Below, piece after piece: positions 8,086 to 15,942 of a stretch of DNA of 19,745 bases; the first letter of the stretch is position 1, and each line of letters opens with the position of its first letter. Location: the NCBI GenBank assembly GCA_025936205.1, contig JAICTU010000121.1:1-19745 (forward strand). The letters are read 5' to 3'. The notes below the pieces were generated by a model. It was not told the DNA's origin and did no database searches. It was given only the letters and a program-made list of their open reading frames with translations. This DNA comes from Polyangiaceae bacterium (lineage in GTDB: Bacteria > Myxococcota > Polyangia > Polyangiales > Polyangiaceae). The position numbers and the translations under genes were made by a program.

Positions 8086-8502
8086 ATGAACCGGGAAAGC
8101 CACATCCAGGTGACAGCGATCGATCACCAGCGGCTGCGCCGTATCGTCGAGGAGTGGTCGGATACTCGCGACCAATACGCCGCCGAAGCACTGGCGCGGG
8201 AGCTCGATCGCGCCGAGGTGGTGCCCAGCGAGGCCATCGCGGAGCACGTCGTCACGATGAACTCCCGCGTCATCTTTGAGGACGAGCAAAGCGGTGAGGC
8301 GAGCGAGGTCTCTCTCGTGTACCCGAGGCAAAGTGCGCCCGAGCTTGGGCGAATTTCCGTGCTCGCGCCCATCGGTACCGCGCTTCTCGGGCTTTCGGTT
8401 GGCCAAACCATAGACTGGCCCGTGCCTGGTGGGCGGCAGAAGCGCCTGCGCATCGTGAAGGTCCTTTACCAGCCGGAAGAGGCCGGGCATCTGCACCTCT
8501 GA
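8086..8502 (+). CDS. rnk: Rnk-like RNA-polymerase-binding regulator (GreA/GreB C-terminal domain)
   Basis: A 138-aa protein, close to the about 136 aa of Rnk. A short N-terminal helical segment (about 1-50) precedes a GreA/GreB C-terminal FKBP-like domain. That domain begins VVTMNSRVIFEDE and continues EVSLVYPRQSAPELGRISVL, then APIGTALLGLSVGQTIDWPV and a C-terminal RLRIVKVLYQPEEAG. Order and spacing match Rnk rather than full GreA, since the long coiled-coil finger is absent. Rnk binds the RNA polymerase secondary channel but, lacking the acidic tip, does not promote transcript cleavage; the name comes from effects on nucleoside diphosphate kinase levels. The ATG at 8086 has GGAG only 1 nt upstream, which is unusually close, but the N-terminal alignment favours it. 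Confidence 0.88.
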   Translation: MNRESHIQVTAIDHQRLRRIVEEWSDTRDQYAAEALARELDRAEVVPSEAIAEHVVTMNSRVIFEDEQSGEASEVSLVYPRQSAPELGRISVLAPIGTALLGLSVGQTIDWPVPGGRQKRLRIVKVLYQPEEAGHLHL

Positions 8503-8655
8503 GGCCGCCGCTCCCCAACGGAGGCTCTGCACGCTGTTGCACCTTGGGCCGCCGCAGCGCGCCCGGAGGTTCGTCCTTTGCTACCACACACCGAGCAAAG
8601 CCACGGCGCCGAGGCGCTGGCTGTGGCATCGTGCGTGCGGCGAGGGGCTACGCAG

Positions 8656-10362
8656 ATGAGGTACCTGGCTCTGGCAACGGACTACGACGACACGCTGGCA
8701 ACCTCTGGCCGCGTGACGTCCGAGACGAAAAGCGCGCTCAGCCAGCTCACCAAGTCCGGGCGTCGCCTGCTGCTGCTCACGGGTCGTACGCTCGAAGAGC
8801 TCGTCACGGACTGTCCGCAGCTCGAGATGTTCGATTGTATCGTGCTGGAAAATGGCGGTGTCCTGTACGTGCCAGCGAATCGGCAGCTGATCACGCTCTG
8901 CGCTCCGAGCGCATTGTCGCTGATCCCTCATCTGCAGCGGCGCGGCGTGGAACCGATCATCCGGGGCCGAGTCCTCGTGGCTTCGAGGCGGCCTCACGAG
9001 CTGGCGATGCTGGAGGCGATCCGGGATCTGGGCCTCGAGCTGCAGATTTTGTTCAACCAGGAGGCCGTCATGGTCCTGCCCTCCGGCGTGAACAAGGGGA
9101 GCGGTTTGAGGGTGGCGCTCGAGCGCCTGGGGCTCTCGGTTCACGAGGTGGTGGGCATCGGCAACGCGGCCAACGACCACTCCTTTCTCGAGCTCTGCGA
9201 GTGTGCGGTGGCGGTCGACAACGCGGTCGAAAGCCTGAAACGATCGGTGGATTTTTGCACGCGGGGCGCCGCGGGGCAGGGGGTGGGGGAGCTCATTGAG
9301 GAACTCATCGCCAGCGATCTTTCCCAGCGCTCTCCGGGAGGGAGTGGAGACGTCATCGCGCTCGGGGCGCGGCACGACGGTCCGGTGACCTTTCCTCCGT
9401 ATGGTCAGAACCTCCTGATCTCCGGCCCCTCCAGCGCCGGCAAATCGACCTTCGCCACAGGGCTCATCGAGCGCTTGGTGGAGCGCAGCTACCAGATGTG
9501 CATCATCGATCCAGAAGGTGACTACAGTACGCTGGATCAGATCGCGACGGTCGGCAATCGGCTGCGAGCTCCGACAACGGACGACGTGCTGGAGCGTCTG
9601 CAAGACGTGCAAGCGAATGTGGTGGTCAACCTGCTCGGGCTTCCACTCGGGGAGCGGCCGGATTTTTTTGCCCAGCTGTTTCCGCGGCTTCAGGCCATGA
9701 GGGCCCGGACGGGGCGGCCACACTGGATTGTGATCGACGAGGTCCACCACTTGTTGCCGGGTCCGTGGGGGCATGCGCCGTCCACCCTGCCGCAGCGCCT
9801 CGGCGAGACCATCTTGATCACCTACAAGCCACGCGAGGTGGTGCCCTCGATCCTCGCGTTGATCGATATTGTGGTCGCCGTGGGGCCGTCCCCCGAGGCG
9901 ACGCTGTCCGAGTTCGCCGCCGCTCTTGGCGTCCCTGCTCCGGAGGCCTCGAGCGGACCGATCCAGAGAAACGAGGTGATGATCTGGCAACGCACGGCCG
10001 GCCGCGCGCCGTGCCGAGTCGAGGTGATCCCCGCGCATTCCGACCGGCTGCGGCACTTGCGCAAATACGCAGAGGGCAACCTCGGGCCAAAAAGCTTTGT
10101 GTTCCGGGGCCCGCGGAATGAGCTAAAGCTTCGGGCCGTGAACCTCGTCATGTTCTGCGACCTGGCGGAGGGCGTAGACGAGGCCACCTGGCTCTTTCAT
10201 TTGCGACGAGGTGACTATGCCGCGTGGTTTCGCGAGATCATCAAGGACGATGATCTGGCACGGGAGGTCTCGTCGATCGCCTCCGCAGCAGATCTTTCTC
10301 CTGTCACCAGCCGCTCTCTGGTGCGCGACGCGATCGACCGTCGCTACATGCTTCCAGGGTGA
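8656..10362 (+). CDS. HAD-phosphatase / HerA-like (DUF87) ATPase fusion protein
   Basis: A 568-aa protein with two recognisable halves and no membrane segments. Residues 1 to about 220 form a Cof/HAD-IIB-type domain: motif I is D9-Y-D11-D-T, motif II is LLLTGR (T42), motif III is K147, and motif IV reads GIGNAANDHSFL. In motif IV the usual first Asp of GDxxND is Asn170. Residues about 235-450 form a P-loop NTPase: Walker A GPSSAGKST (K263), then MCIIDPEGDYSTLD (284-294), then Walker B HWIVIDEVHHLLP (D361, E362). The IIDPEGDY element is characteristic of HerA/FtsK-type DUF87 ATPases. Residues 470-568 hold a third conserved-looking segment, TWLFHLRRGDYAAWFREIIK, that I cannot assign. I recall similar uncharacterised fusions in proteobacteria and actinobacteria but cannot verify this. 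The ATG at 8656 has GAGGGG 8 nt upstream; an in-frame TTG at 8578 is less likely. Its stop overlaps the kinase start. Substrate is unknown. Confidence 0.85.
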   Translation: MRYLALATDYDDTLATSGRVTSETKSALSQLTKSGRRLLLLTGRTLEELVTDCPQLEMFDCIVLENGGVLYVPANRQLITLCAPSALSLIPHLQRRGVEPIIRGRVLVASRRPHELAMLEAIRDLGLELQILFNQEAVMVLPSGVNKGSGLRVALERLGLSVHEVVGIGNAANDHSFLELCECAVAVDNAVESLKRSVDFCTRGAAGQGVGELIEELIASDLSQRSPGGSGDVIALGARHDGPVTFPPYGQNLLISGPSSAGKSTFATGLIERLVERSYQMCIIDPEGDYSTLDQIATVGNRLRAPTTDDVLERLQDVQANVVVNLLGLPLGERPDFFAQLFPRLQAMRARTGRPHWIVIDEVHHLLPGPWGHAPSTLPQRLGETILITYKPREVVPSILALIDIVVAVGPSPEATLSEFAAALGVPAPEASSGPIQRNEVMIWQRTAGRAPCRVEVIPAHSDRLRHLRKYAEGNLGPKSFVFRGPRNELKLRAVNLVMFCDLAEGVDEATWLFHLRRGDYAAWFREIIKDDDLAREVSSIASAADLSPVTSRSLVRDAIDRRYMLPG

Positions 10363-11546
10363 TGACCTCGAGTGATTTGTCCAGCTCACCGCCTTCGCTC
10401 GACCTCGAGGCCAGGCTGCGAGAGCGCGTCAAGGAGCTCGAGTTCCTTCACCACGCCGCGCGGCTGCTCAATCTGCGGGGCGAACCGCGTGACATCTTGC
10501 CGGCAATGCTCGAACTCTTGCCGGGCGCCTTGCAGTATCCGCAGCACGCGACCGCTCGCATCGTCTGCGGCGACATCGACCTTCAGACGGAAGCTCACCA
10601 GTCGTCGCCGCTGTGCCTCCGCGTCGAGTTCGATGTCCCCGTCGGCCAGCGCCGCGGATTCGTCGAGGTGTGCTATGCGTCTGCGCCGCCGGGCGCACCC
10701 GAAGCATTCCTGCCGGAAGAGCGTTTGTTGCTCGACTCATGCGCCGAGCTCCTGAGGGCCTACTTCGAGCGCGTGGGTGCCAAGGCCATGGGCTCGAAGT
10801 TGGTCGAAGCGGAAGCGACCGAACGCGCCGCGCGAGCAGCCGATCGAGCCAAGGACGAGTTCCTCGGCAACGTGGCGCACGAGCTCCGGGCGTCGCTGCA
10901 CGTCATGCGGGGCTGGATCCAGATGCTGCGGCAGGGGCCCAGCGAGTCCGGCGTGCTCGCGCGCGGCCTCACCATCCTGGAGCGCAACGTGTTGCTCCAG
11001 GCCAAGCTCATCGAAGACCTGCTGGATCTATCACGGATCACCTCGGGCAAGCTGGAGCTGGAGTCGCGCTCGCTGGATCTGAAAGAGCTCGTCGGCTACG
11101 CCGTGGACGCGACACGGCCCTCCGCAGTAGCAAAATCGCTCGTGCTGAGCAGCGAGCTCGAACAGGTCGGCACGGTTTGGGCCGATGAGCAGCGCCTGCA
11201 GCAGGTCGTTTACAACGTGCTGGGCAACGCCGTGAAGTTCACCCCGCCGGGCGGATCCATCGAGGTGAAGCTGCGCAAGCTGGGCTCGCATGCCGAGCTG
11301 AGCGTGAAGGACAGCGGTCCCGGCATCGAGCAGGAGCTGTTGCCCCACGTGTTTGACCGGTTCAGGCAGGGCGCATCACCCGGCAGGCGCTCGGGCCTTG
11401 GGCTCGGGCTGGCCATCGCACAGTATCTCGTCGAGCGCCATCACGGCACGATCACCGCCGCGAGTGAGGGCCCGGGCAAAGGAGCGACGTTTCGGATTCT
11501 CTTGCCGCTCGGCGGCGCCGCAACGGCACGCGAACGCGCTCCCTGA
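10362..11546 (+). CDS. Soluble sensor histidine kinase (orphan)
   Basis: A 394-aa kinase without transmembrane segments or receiver domain. Residues about 18-140 are a GAF-like sensory region, starting with a helix (RVKELEFLHHAARLLNLRGE) and ending in a coiled linker to about 165. The HisKA dimerisation domain includes FLGNVAHELRASLHVMRGWI with phosphoacceptor H173. The ATPase domain has N-box YNVLGNAVKFTPPGG, G1 box VKDSGPGIE (D317), F-box VFDRFRQG and G2 box GLGLGLAIAQYL. All catalytic elements are present. The ATG at 10362 shares its A with the upstream TGA (TGATG), implying translational coupling to the HAD-ATPase; a GTG at 10359 is also possible. No response regulator is in the window. 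The ligand is unknown, and the GAF assignment is weaker than the kinase core. Confidence 0.9.
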   Translation: MTSSDLSSSPPSLDLEARLRERVKELEFLHHAARLLNLRGEPRDILPAMLELLPGALQYPQHATARIVCGDIDLQTEAHQSSPLCLRVEFDVPVGQRRGFVEVCYASAPPGAPEAFLPEERLLLDSCAELLRAYFERVGAKAMGSKLVEAEATERAARAADRAKDEFLGNVAHELRASLHVMRGWIQMLRQGPSESGVLARGLTILERNVLLQAKLIEDLLDLSRITSGKLELESRSLDLKELVGYAVDATRPSAVAKSLVLSSELEQVGTVWADEQRLQQVVYNVLGNAVKFTPPGGSIEVKLRKLGSHAELSVKDSGPGIEQELLPHVFDRFRQGASPGRRSGLGLGLAIAQYLVERHHGTITAASEGPGKGATFRILLPLGGAATARERAP

Positions 11547-11571
11547 GAGCGCACGCTGTCAGGCGCCCGCG

Positions 11572-12345
11572 CTACGAAGCCAGCGAGCCGCGCTGATCCC
11601 CCACCACCTTGCCGTCGCTCATCGAAACCACCCGGGGCATCCGCTGCGCAAAGGAAGGATTGTGGGTCACCACCACGATGGTGGTGGAGTGCTTCTGATT
11701 GATCTCGAAGAACAGATCGTGAATCGCATCGCTCGTCGCCGTGTCGAGATTGCCGGTGGGCTCATCGGCGAGCAGCAATTTCGGCTCCAGCGTGAGCGCG
11801 CGAGCGATCGCCACCCGCTGCTGCTCGCCGCCGCTCATCTCCCCGGGTCGATGCGTGATGCGGTGACTCAACCCCACCTCCGCCAGCAGCTCCCGCGCTC
11901 GCTGCTCCATCGGCTTGCGCGCGTCGCCGCGGATCAAGCCCGGCATCATCACGTTCTCCAGCGCGTCAAACTCCGGCAGCAGGTGATGAAACTGAAACAC
12001 GAACCCGATCGATTGGTTGCGCACCTTGGCCAGCTTCGGCCCCGAGAGCGTCGTCAGCTCCACGCCGTCGAGCGTGATCTGCCCCGACGTGGGTAGATCG
12101 AGCGTGCCGATGCAGTGCAGGAGCGTGCTCTTGCCGGCGCCGGATGCGCCCACGATGCTGAGCAACTCTCCGCTCTGGATCTCGAGGTCGATGCCCTTGA
12201 GCACCTCCAGCACATTGCCCATGTGCTTGAACGACTTGTGCAGGCCGCGCACCTGCACGAGCGGCTGAGCGATGCCGCGGCGGGCCGAGGTTCCGCGGAC
12301 CGCGGCGGCAGTGGCATCGGAGATGGGCGGGGAGGGCGCGCTCAT
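11572..12345 (-). CDS. lolD: Lipoprotein-releasing ABC transporter ATP-binding subunit LolD
   Basis: A 257-aa ABC ATPase that powers extraction of outer-membrane lipoproteins from the inner membrane. Walker A is GASGAGKST (K72) and the Q-loop is [18 protein letters not shown] (Q118), a LolD/MacB-type sequence. The signature is [15 protein letters not shown], Walker B is [12 protein letters not shown] (D194, E195), and the switch histidine is H228. About 28 extra N-terminal residues rich in Ala/Ser/Pro precede the ABC fold ([11 protein letters not shown]). The ATG overlaps the lolC stop by 4 bp (ATGA), with AGGGA about 10 nt upstream inside lolC. It is convergent with the histidine kinase gene, only 25 bp away, and no clear terminator lies in that gap. 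Confidence 0.93.
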   Translation of the reverse strand: MSAPSPPISDATAAAVRGTSARRGIAQPLVQVRGLHKSFKHMGNVLEVLKGIDLEIQSGELLSIVGASGAGKSTLLHCIGTLDLPTSGQITLDGVELTTLSGPKLAKVRNQSIGFVFQFHHLLPEFDALENVMMPGLIRGDARKPMEQRARELLAEVGLSHRITHRPGEMSGGEQQRVAIARALTLEPKLLLADEPTGNLDTATSDAIHDLFFEINQKHSTTIVVVTHNPSFAQRMPRVVSMSDGKVVGDQRGSLAS

Positions 12346-14153
12346 TCGTAGCGGATCCCTTCGACCGGCCGCAGCCGGCTGGCGGCGACGGCAGGGTAGA
12401 TGGTGGCGAGGATGGTGATGCCGAGAGCGCAGAGCGCCACCACGGCGTAGTCGAGCGGGTCTACGTTGATGGGCAAGCGATCGACGTAATACACGTCGGG
12501 ATCGAGCCGCACCCCGAACCAGAGCAGGCCCAGGCACAGCACCAGGCCGGTGACGACCCCGAACACCGTGCCGATGCCCCCGATCAACAGCCCCTCGCTC
12601 ATGAACACTTTCAGGATCCCCAGGTCGGACGCGCCGGTGGCCTTGAGGATCGCGATCTCCTTGCTCTTCTCCGTCACCATCAAGAGCAGGGTGCAGATGA
12701 TGCAGAAGCTGCCGACCACGATCGCGATCGAGAGGATGATGAAGGTGACGATCTTCTCCAGCTCCAGCGCGCTGAACAGCCCCTTGTTCAGCTCCTGCCA
12801 GTCGCGGATGCGCAGGTCTTGCCCCGCCAGAGCCTCCTTCAGCCGCGCCACCACCTCGCCGGCGCGGTCTTCGCGCTCGACCTTGATCTCGATCTGGCTG
12901 ATGCCGGGCCGGTCGAGGAAGCGCTGTGCCTCATCCAGGGTCAGGTAGGCATGGCTCGAATCGTATTCGTACATGCCGCTGTAAAAGACGGCCGCCACGC
13001 GGAACTTCCTGGCGCGCGGCAGTACGCCCATGGGTCCGAGCTCACCCACTGGAGAGACGAGCGTGATTTCGTCACCGACGTAGACGTGTAAGGTCTTGGC
13101 CAGCTCGCGTCCGAGCACGACGCCGGGATAGGCGTCTTCCTTCTGCACCACGTCGGCCACGTCGGGGTCGAGTGGTTCGGGCTCAGCACCGCCGGTGCCT
13201 CCCACGCCGTCGCTGCGCCGCAAGGCACGGGGCCCGTTCAAGTAGCGGTGGCCGCCGCGGCCGATCCAGATGGGCTCGTCTTCCCCCATCTCGCTGATCA
13301 GAGACGGGTCCGAGAGGTATTCGAACTTGCCGACCTCGATGTTCTTCACCAGGTCGATCACGCTGCCGATGCTGGCAGGGTCCACGCCGCGCAGCAGCAC
13401 GCCGGCCGTGTTCGACTGGCTGGAGGCCATGGCCTCGCCGGTGACGACGGGGGTCGCCGCCATGACGCCCGGCACGAGCCGCACCTTGTCGAGCAGATCG
13501 TCCCAGGGGATGCGGCCCAGGTCGTTCTTGTCCCCGGGCAGGCCCGGCGCTTCGCCATCGGCAGCGGCCGTGCTGTCGATGCTGATGTGGGCGTTGTTGC
13601 CCAGGATCTTGTGCTTCAGGTCGGCGCCGAAGCCGCCCATGATCGAGACCACCGCGCACAGCGCGAAGGAGCTGATCGCGACGCCGGCGATCGAGAGGAT
13701 CGAGATCACCGTGAGGAAGCCGCTCTTGCTTGCGCGCACGTGGCGCGCCGCGACGAAGCTCACGAAGCCACGGCGCTCCAGTCGATCGAGCGCCCAGGGC
13801 AGGGTCAGCGACATCACACTCAGCATGGCCAGCGTGCCGAACAGCGCCGCCCCCACGCGTATGATCTGGTGTGAGAGCACGAAGCTGACGCGCTCGGGCT
13901 CGGGCAGGGTGTAAGCCCAGACACCGAGCACCAGCGCCAGCACCACCGACCAGGCGCACAAGGTGACCAGCCAGCGCTGCCGGCCGGCGCGCGCGCGGCG
14001 CGCCAGGAGGCGGGTGACAAACGCAGAGAGCGCGAGCAACAGCAGCGCCGCCGCCACTCCGACACCGATCTGCAGCCCGGGGCTCAACGTGCCCCAGCGC
14101 TCCGTGAGCGTCTGGAGCGCGGATCCTTCCAGCAGGGCTGCTAGATGTGTCAT
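12342..14153 (-). CDS. lolC: Lipoprotein-releasing ABC transporter permease LolC/E with N-terminal extension
   Basis: A 603-aa inner-membrane permease, against about 400-415 aa for classical LolC/LolE. The family core starts near residue 131 (FVSFVAARHVRASKSGFLTV). Core membrane segments lie at about 147-172, 468-495, 520-546 and 568-592, with a large periplasmic (MacB-PCD-like) domain between the first two. The C-terminal core holds EKSKEIAILKATGAS, the coupling-helix region contacting LolD. Residues 1-130 are extra and contain three hydrophobic segments (about 30-50, 62-82 and 97-120). An acidic Gly/Pro-rich insert (about 290-340) sits in the periplasmic domain. The ATG overlaps the lysS stop by one base (TGATG), with GGAAG 7 nt upstream. 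With no second permease in view, it may act as a homodimer (LolF-like); that is inference. Confidence 0.9.
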   Translation of the reverse strand: MTHLAALLEGSALQTLTERWGTLSPGLQIGVGVAAALLLLALSAFVTRLLARRARAGRQRWLVTLCAWSVVLALVLGVWAYTLPEPERVSFVLSHQIIRVGAALFGTLAMLSVMSLTLPWALDRLERRGFVSFVAARHVRASKSGFLTVISILSIAGVAISSFALCAVVSIMGGFGADLKHKILGNNAHISIDSTAAADGEAPGLPGDKNDLGRIPWDDLLDKVRLVPGVMAATPVVTGEAMASSQSNTAGVLLRGVDPASIGSVIDLVKNIEVGKFEYLSDPSLISEMGEDEPIWIGRGGHRYLNGPRALRRSDGVGGTGGAEPEPLDPDVADVVQKEDAYPGVVLGRELAKTLHVYVGDEITLVSPVGELGPMGVLPRARKFRVAAVFYSGMYEYDSSHAYLTLDEAQRFLDRPGISQIEIKVEREDRAGEVVARLKEALAGQDLRIRDWQELNKGLFSALELEKIVTFIILSIAIVVGSFCIICTLLLMVTEKSKEIAILKATGASDLGILKVFMSEGLLIGGIGTVFGVVTGLVLCLGLLWFGVRLDPDVYYVDRLPINVDPLDYAVVALCALGITILATIYPAVAASRLRPVEGIRYE

Positions 14154-15874
14154 CAGCGCGCTTCCGGACGCAGCAGCGGGAACGCGATCACGTCGCGGAT
14201 CGACTCCTGGTTGGCGAGCATCATCACCAGCCGATCGACACCGAGGCCGAAGCCTGCCGCGGGCGGCATGCCGTGCTCCAGCGCGCGGATGTAGTCGGCG
14301 TCGTAGTCCATCGTCTCTTCGCGACCCGCCGCTTTGCGCTCGACCTGCTGACGAAAGCGCTCGGCTTGATCGTCCGGATCATTCAGCTCACTGAAGGCGT
14401 TGCCCAGCTCGCGCCCGTCCACAAACATCTCGAAGCGCTCGGTCAGCTTGGGGTTGTCGTCGCGGCGGCGCGCCAGCGGTGAAACTTCCGTCGGGTAGTC
14501 CATGATGAACACGGGCACACCCTTGTTGGTGGTGCTGGAGCGGTAGTCTTCCGGCAAGAAGGGCTCGGCCAGGTATTCGTACGCGACGAACACGCGCTCG
14601 CCGCCGCTGTGGCAGTGGCCCAGCGCGCGCACCAGGTTGACCCAGTCGATCGCGCCCGCGCGAGCGCTCAGCCCGTTCCAGCGCCGGGTCTGCTCACGGA
14701 ACTTTTCGCCGTCGAACGGATCTGCCTGGAGCTGCTCGAGCACCGGCTCGTGGATGGCGGCGCGCTCCAGGGCGCGCAGCACCGCCTCGTGGATGGGCAA
14801 GCGCACGAACGGCTCGTCGAGCGTGTAGTTGCGGGCGTTGCGCCAGGCTTCGTACTGGCCGCCGTGCCCCAGCTCGTTGAAGCGCCGGCCCAGGAAGCCA
14901 TCCACGTGGCGCAGCAGCCGCTCGCCGAGCGGCATCAGCGTCTGGTACGTGGCGTAGGCCTGATAGAACTCCAGCATCGTGAACTCGGGGTTGTGCCGGG
15001 TGCTGATGCCTTCGTTGCGGTAGTTGCGGCCAATCTCGTACACGCGCTCGTAGCCGCCGACGAGCAGGCGCTTCAAGTACAGCTCCGGCGCGATGCGCAG
15101 GTACAGATCGAGATCCAGCGCGTTGTGCTTGGTGGTGAAGGGCTTGGCCGCCGCGCCGCCGACCACGGTGTGCAGCGTCGGCGTCTCGACCTCGATGAAG
15201 TTCTCACGGTCGAGGAAGTCGCGCAGACCCTGCACGATGATCGAGCGGGCGCGCAGCGCATGGGCGACGGCGGGGTTCGCCACCAGGTCGACGTAGCGAC
15301 GGCGATAGCGCTGCTCCACGTCCGTCAGGCCGTGCCACTTCTCGGGCAGGGGGCGCAGCGCCTTGCCTGCCGGGCGGAGCGCGTGCAAATCGATGCTGAG
15401 CTCGCCGCTCTTGGTCAGGATCACCGGGCCGCGCGCTTCGACGTGATCGGCCACATCGATGTCCTCGAGCCGCGCGAAATCGTCGCCCAGCACGTCGCGG
15501 CGCGCGAACAGCTGGATCTCGCCCGTCTGATCGCGCAGGCGCAGGAAGGTGAGCTTGCCGAAGCCGCGGCGTGCGATGATGCGCCCGAACACGTGCAGCT
15601 GCGGCTGTTCAGCGTCGCCGGTGAGCGCGGCGAAGCGCACCGGGTCGTAGCGCTGCTCGACCGGGTCGATCAGCGCGCTCTCGAAGCGCTGGCGCAGCGG
15701 GCCGAGCCAGGTACGATCGCCCGTGTCGAGCTGGTTGGGGAAGGGGTTCTCCCCCCGTGCGCGCGCGGCCTCTGCCTTGGCCCGGCGCGTCGCGATCAGC
15801 GCCTCTTCGCTGCTTTGCCCGGTTTGCCCGGCTTGCCCGGCAGCGGGATTGGACTCGGTCGGCGAAGCCGTCAT
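14153..15874 (-). CDS. lysS: Lysyl-tRNA synthetase, class II
   Basis: A 573-aa class II synthetase that charges tRNA-Lys; LysS is usually about 490-510 aa. Residues about 92-175 are the anticodon-binding OB fold ([20 protein letters not shown]). Motif 1 lies around 216-233 ([18 protein letters not shown]). Motif 2 is [20 protein letters not shown] (from 279) and motif 3 is [13 protein letters not shown] (from 541). Extra length comes from a Ser/Gly/Gln-rich N-terminal 25 residues and an insertion in the region about 340-450. The ATG at 15874 is the only usable start before the conserved helix, but the preceding bases are ACCCACCCCC, with no Shine-Dalgarno. The 68-bp gap to prfB contains TACTAAAA, so a separate promoter or leaderless start is possible. 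It is coupled to lolC downstream. Confidence 0.95.
   Translation of the reverse strand: MTASPTESNPAAGQAGQTGQSSEEALIATRRAKAEAARARGENPFPNQLDTGDRTWLGPLRQRFESALIDPVEQRYDPVRFAALTGDAEQPQLHVFGRIIARRGFGKLTFLRLRDQTGEIQLFARRDVLGDDFARLEDIDVADHVEARGPVILTKSGELSIDLHALRPAGKALRPLPEKWHGLTDVEQRYRRRYVDLVANPAVAHALRARSIIVQGLRDFLDRENFIEVETPTLHTVVGGAAAKPFTTKHNALDLDLYLRIAPELYLKRLLVGGYERVYEIGRNYRNEGISTRHNPEFTMLEFYQAYATYQTLMPLGERLLRHVDGFLGRRFNELGHGGQYEAWRNARNYTLDEPFVRLPIHEAVLRALERAAIHEPVLEQLQADPFDGEKFREQTRRWNGLSARAGAIDWVNLVRALGHCHSGGERVFVAYEYLAEPFLPEDYRSSTTNKGVPVFIMDYPTEVSPLARRRDDNPKLTERFEMFVDGRELGNAFSELNDPDDQAERFRQQVERKAAGREETMDYDADYIRALEHGMPPAAGFGLGVDRLVMMLANQESIRDVIAFPLLRPEAR
15814..15840. repeat. 9-bp triplicate in the 5' end of lysS
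   Basis: Three consecutive 9-bp units (TTTGCCCGG, TTTGCCCGG, CTTGCCCGG) encode the Gly-Gln-Ala/Thr-Gly-Gln stretch near residues 13-20 of LysS. They sit in the non-conserved N-terminal tail, where a slippage-driven length change would be tolerated. Confidence 0.8.
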
Positions 15875-15942
15875 GGGGGTGGGTTTTAGTACGCCGCCCG
15901 GGGCCGCGCGATCAGAATAGAGGCAGCGCGATGGGAATTTCC

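Noticed and set aside
8581..10056. A 491-codon minus-strand open frame opposite the HAD-ATPase gene
   Set aside because: The plus strand has HAD motifs, Walker A/B and a good Shine-Dalgarno; the minus frame has only His/Gln/Arg-rich noise.
11547..11571. Bidirectional terminator between the histidine kinase and lolD
   Set aside because: Only a 5-bp stem with a 16-nt loop and no T-run in either direction can be drawn in and around the 25-bp gap.
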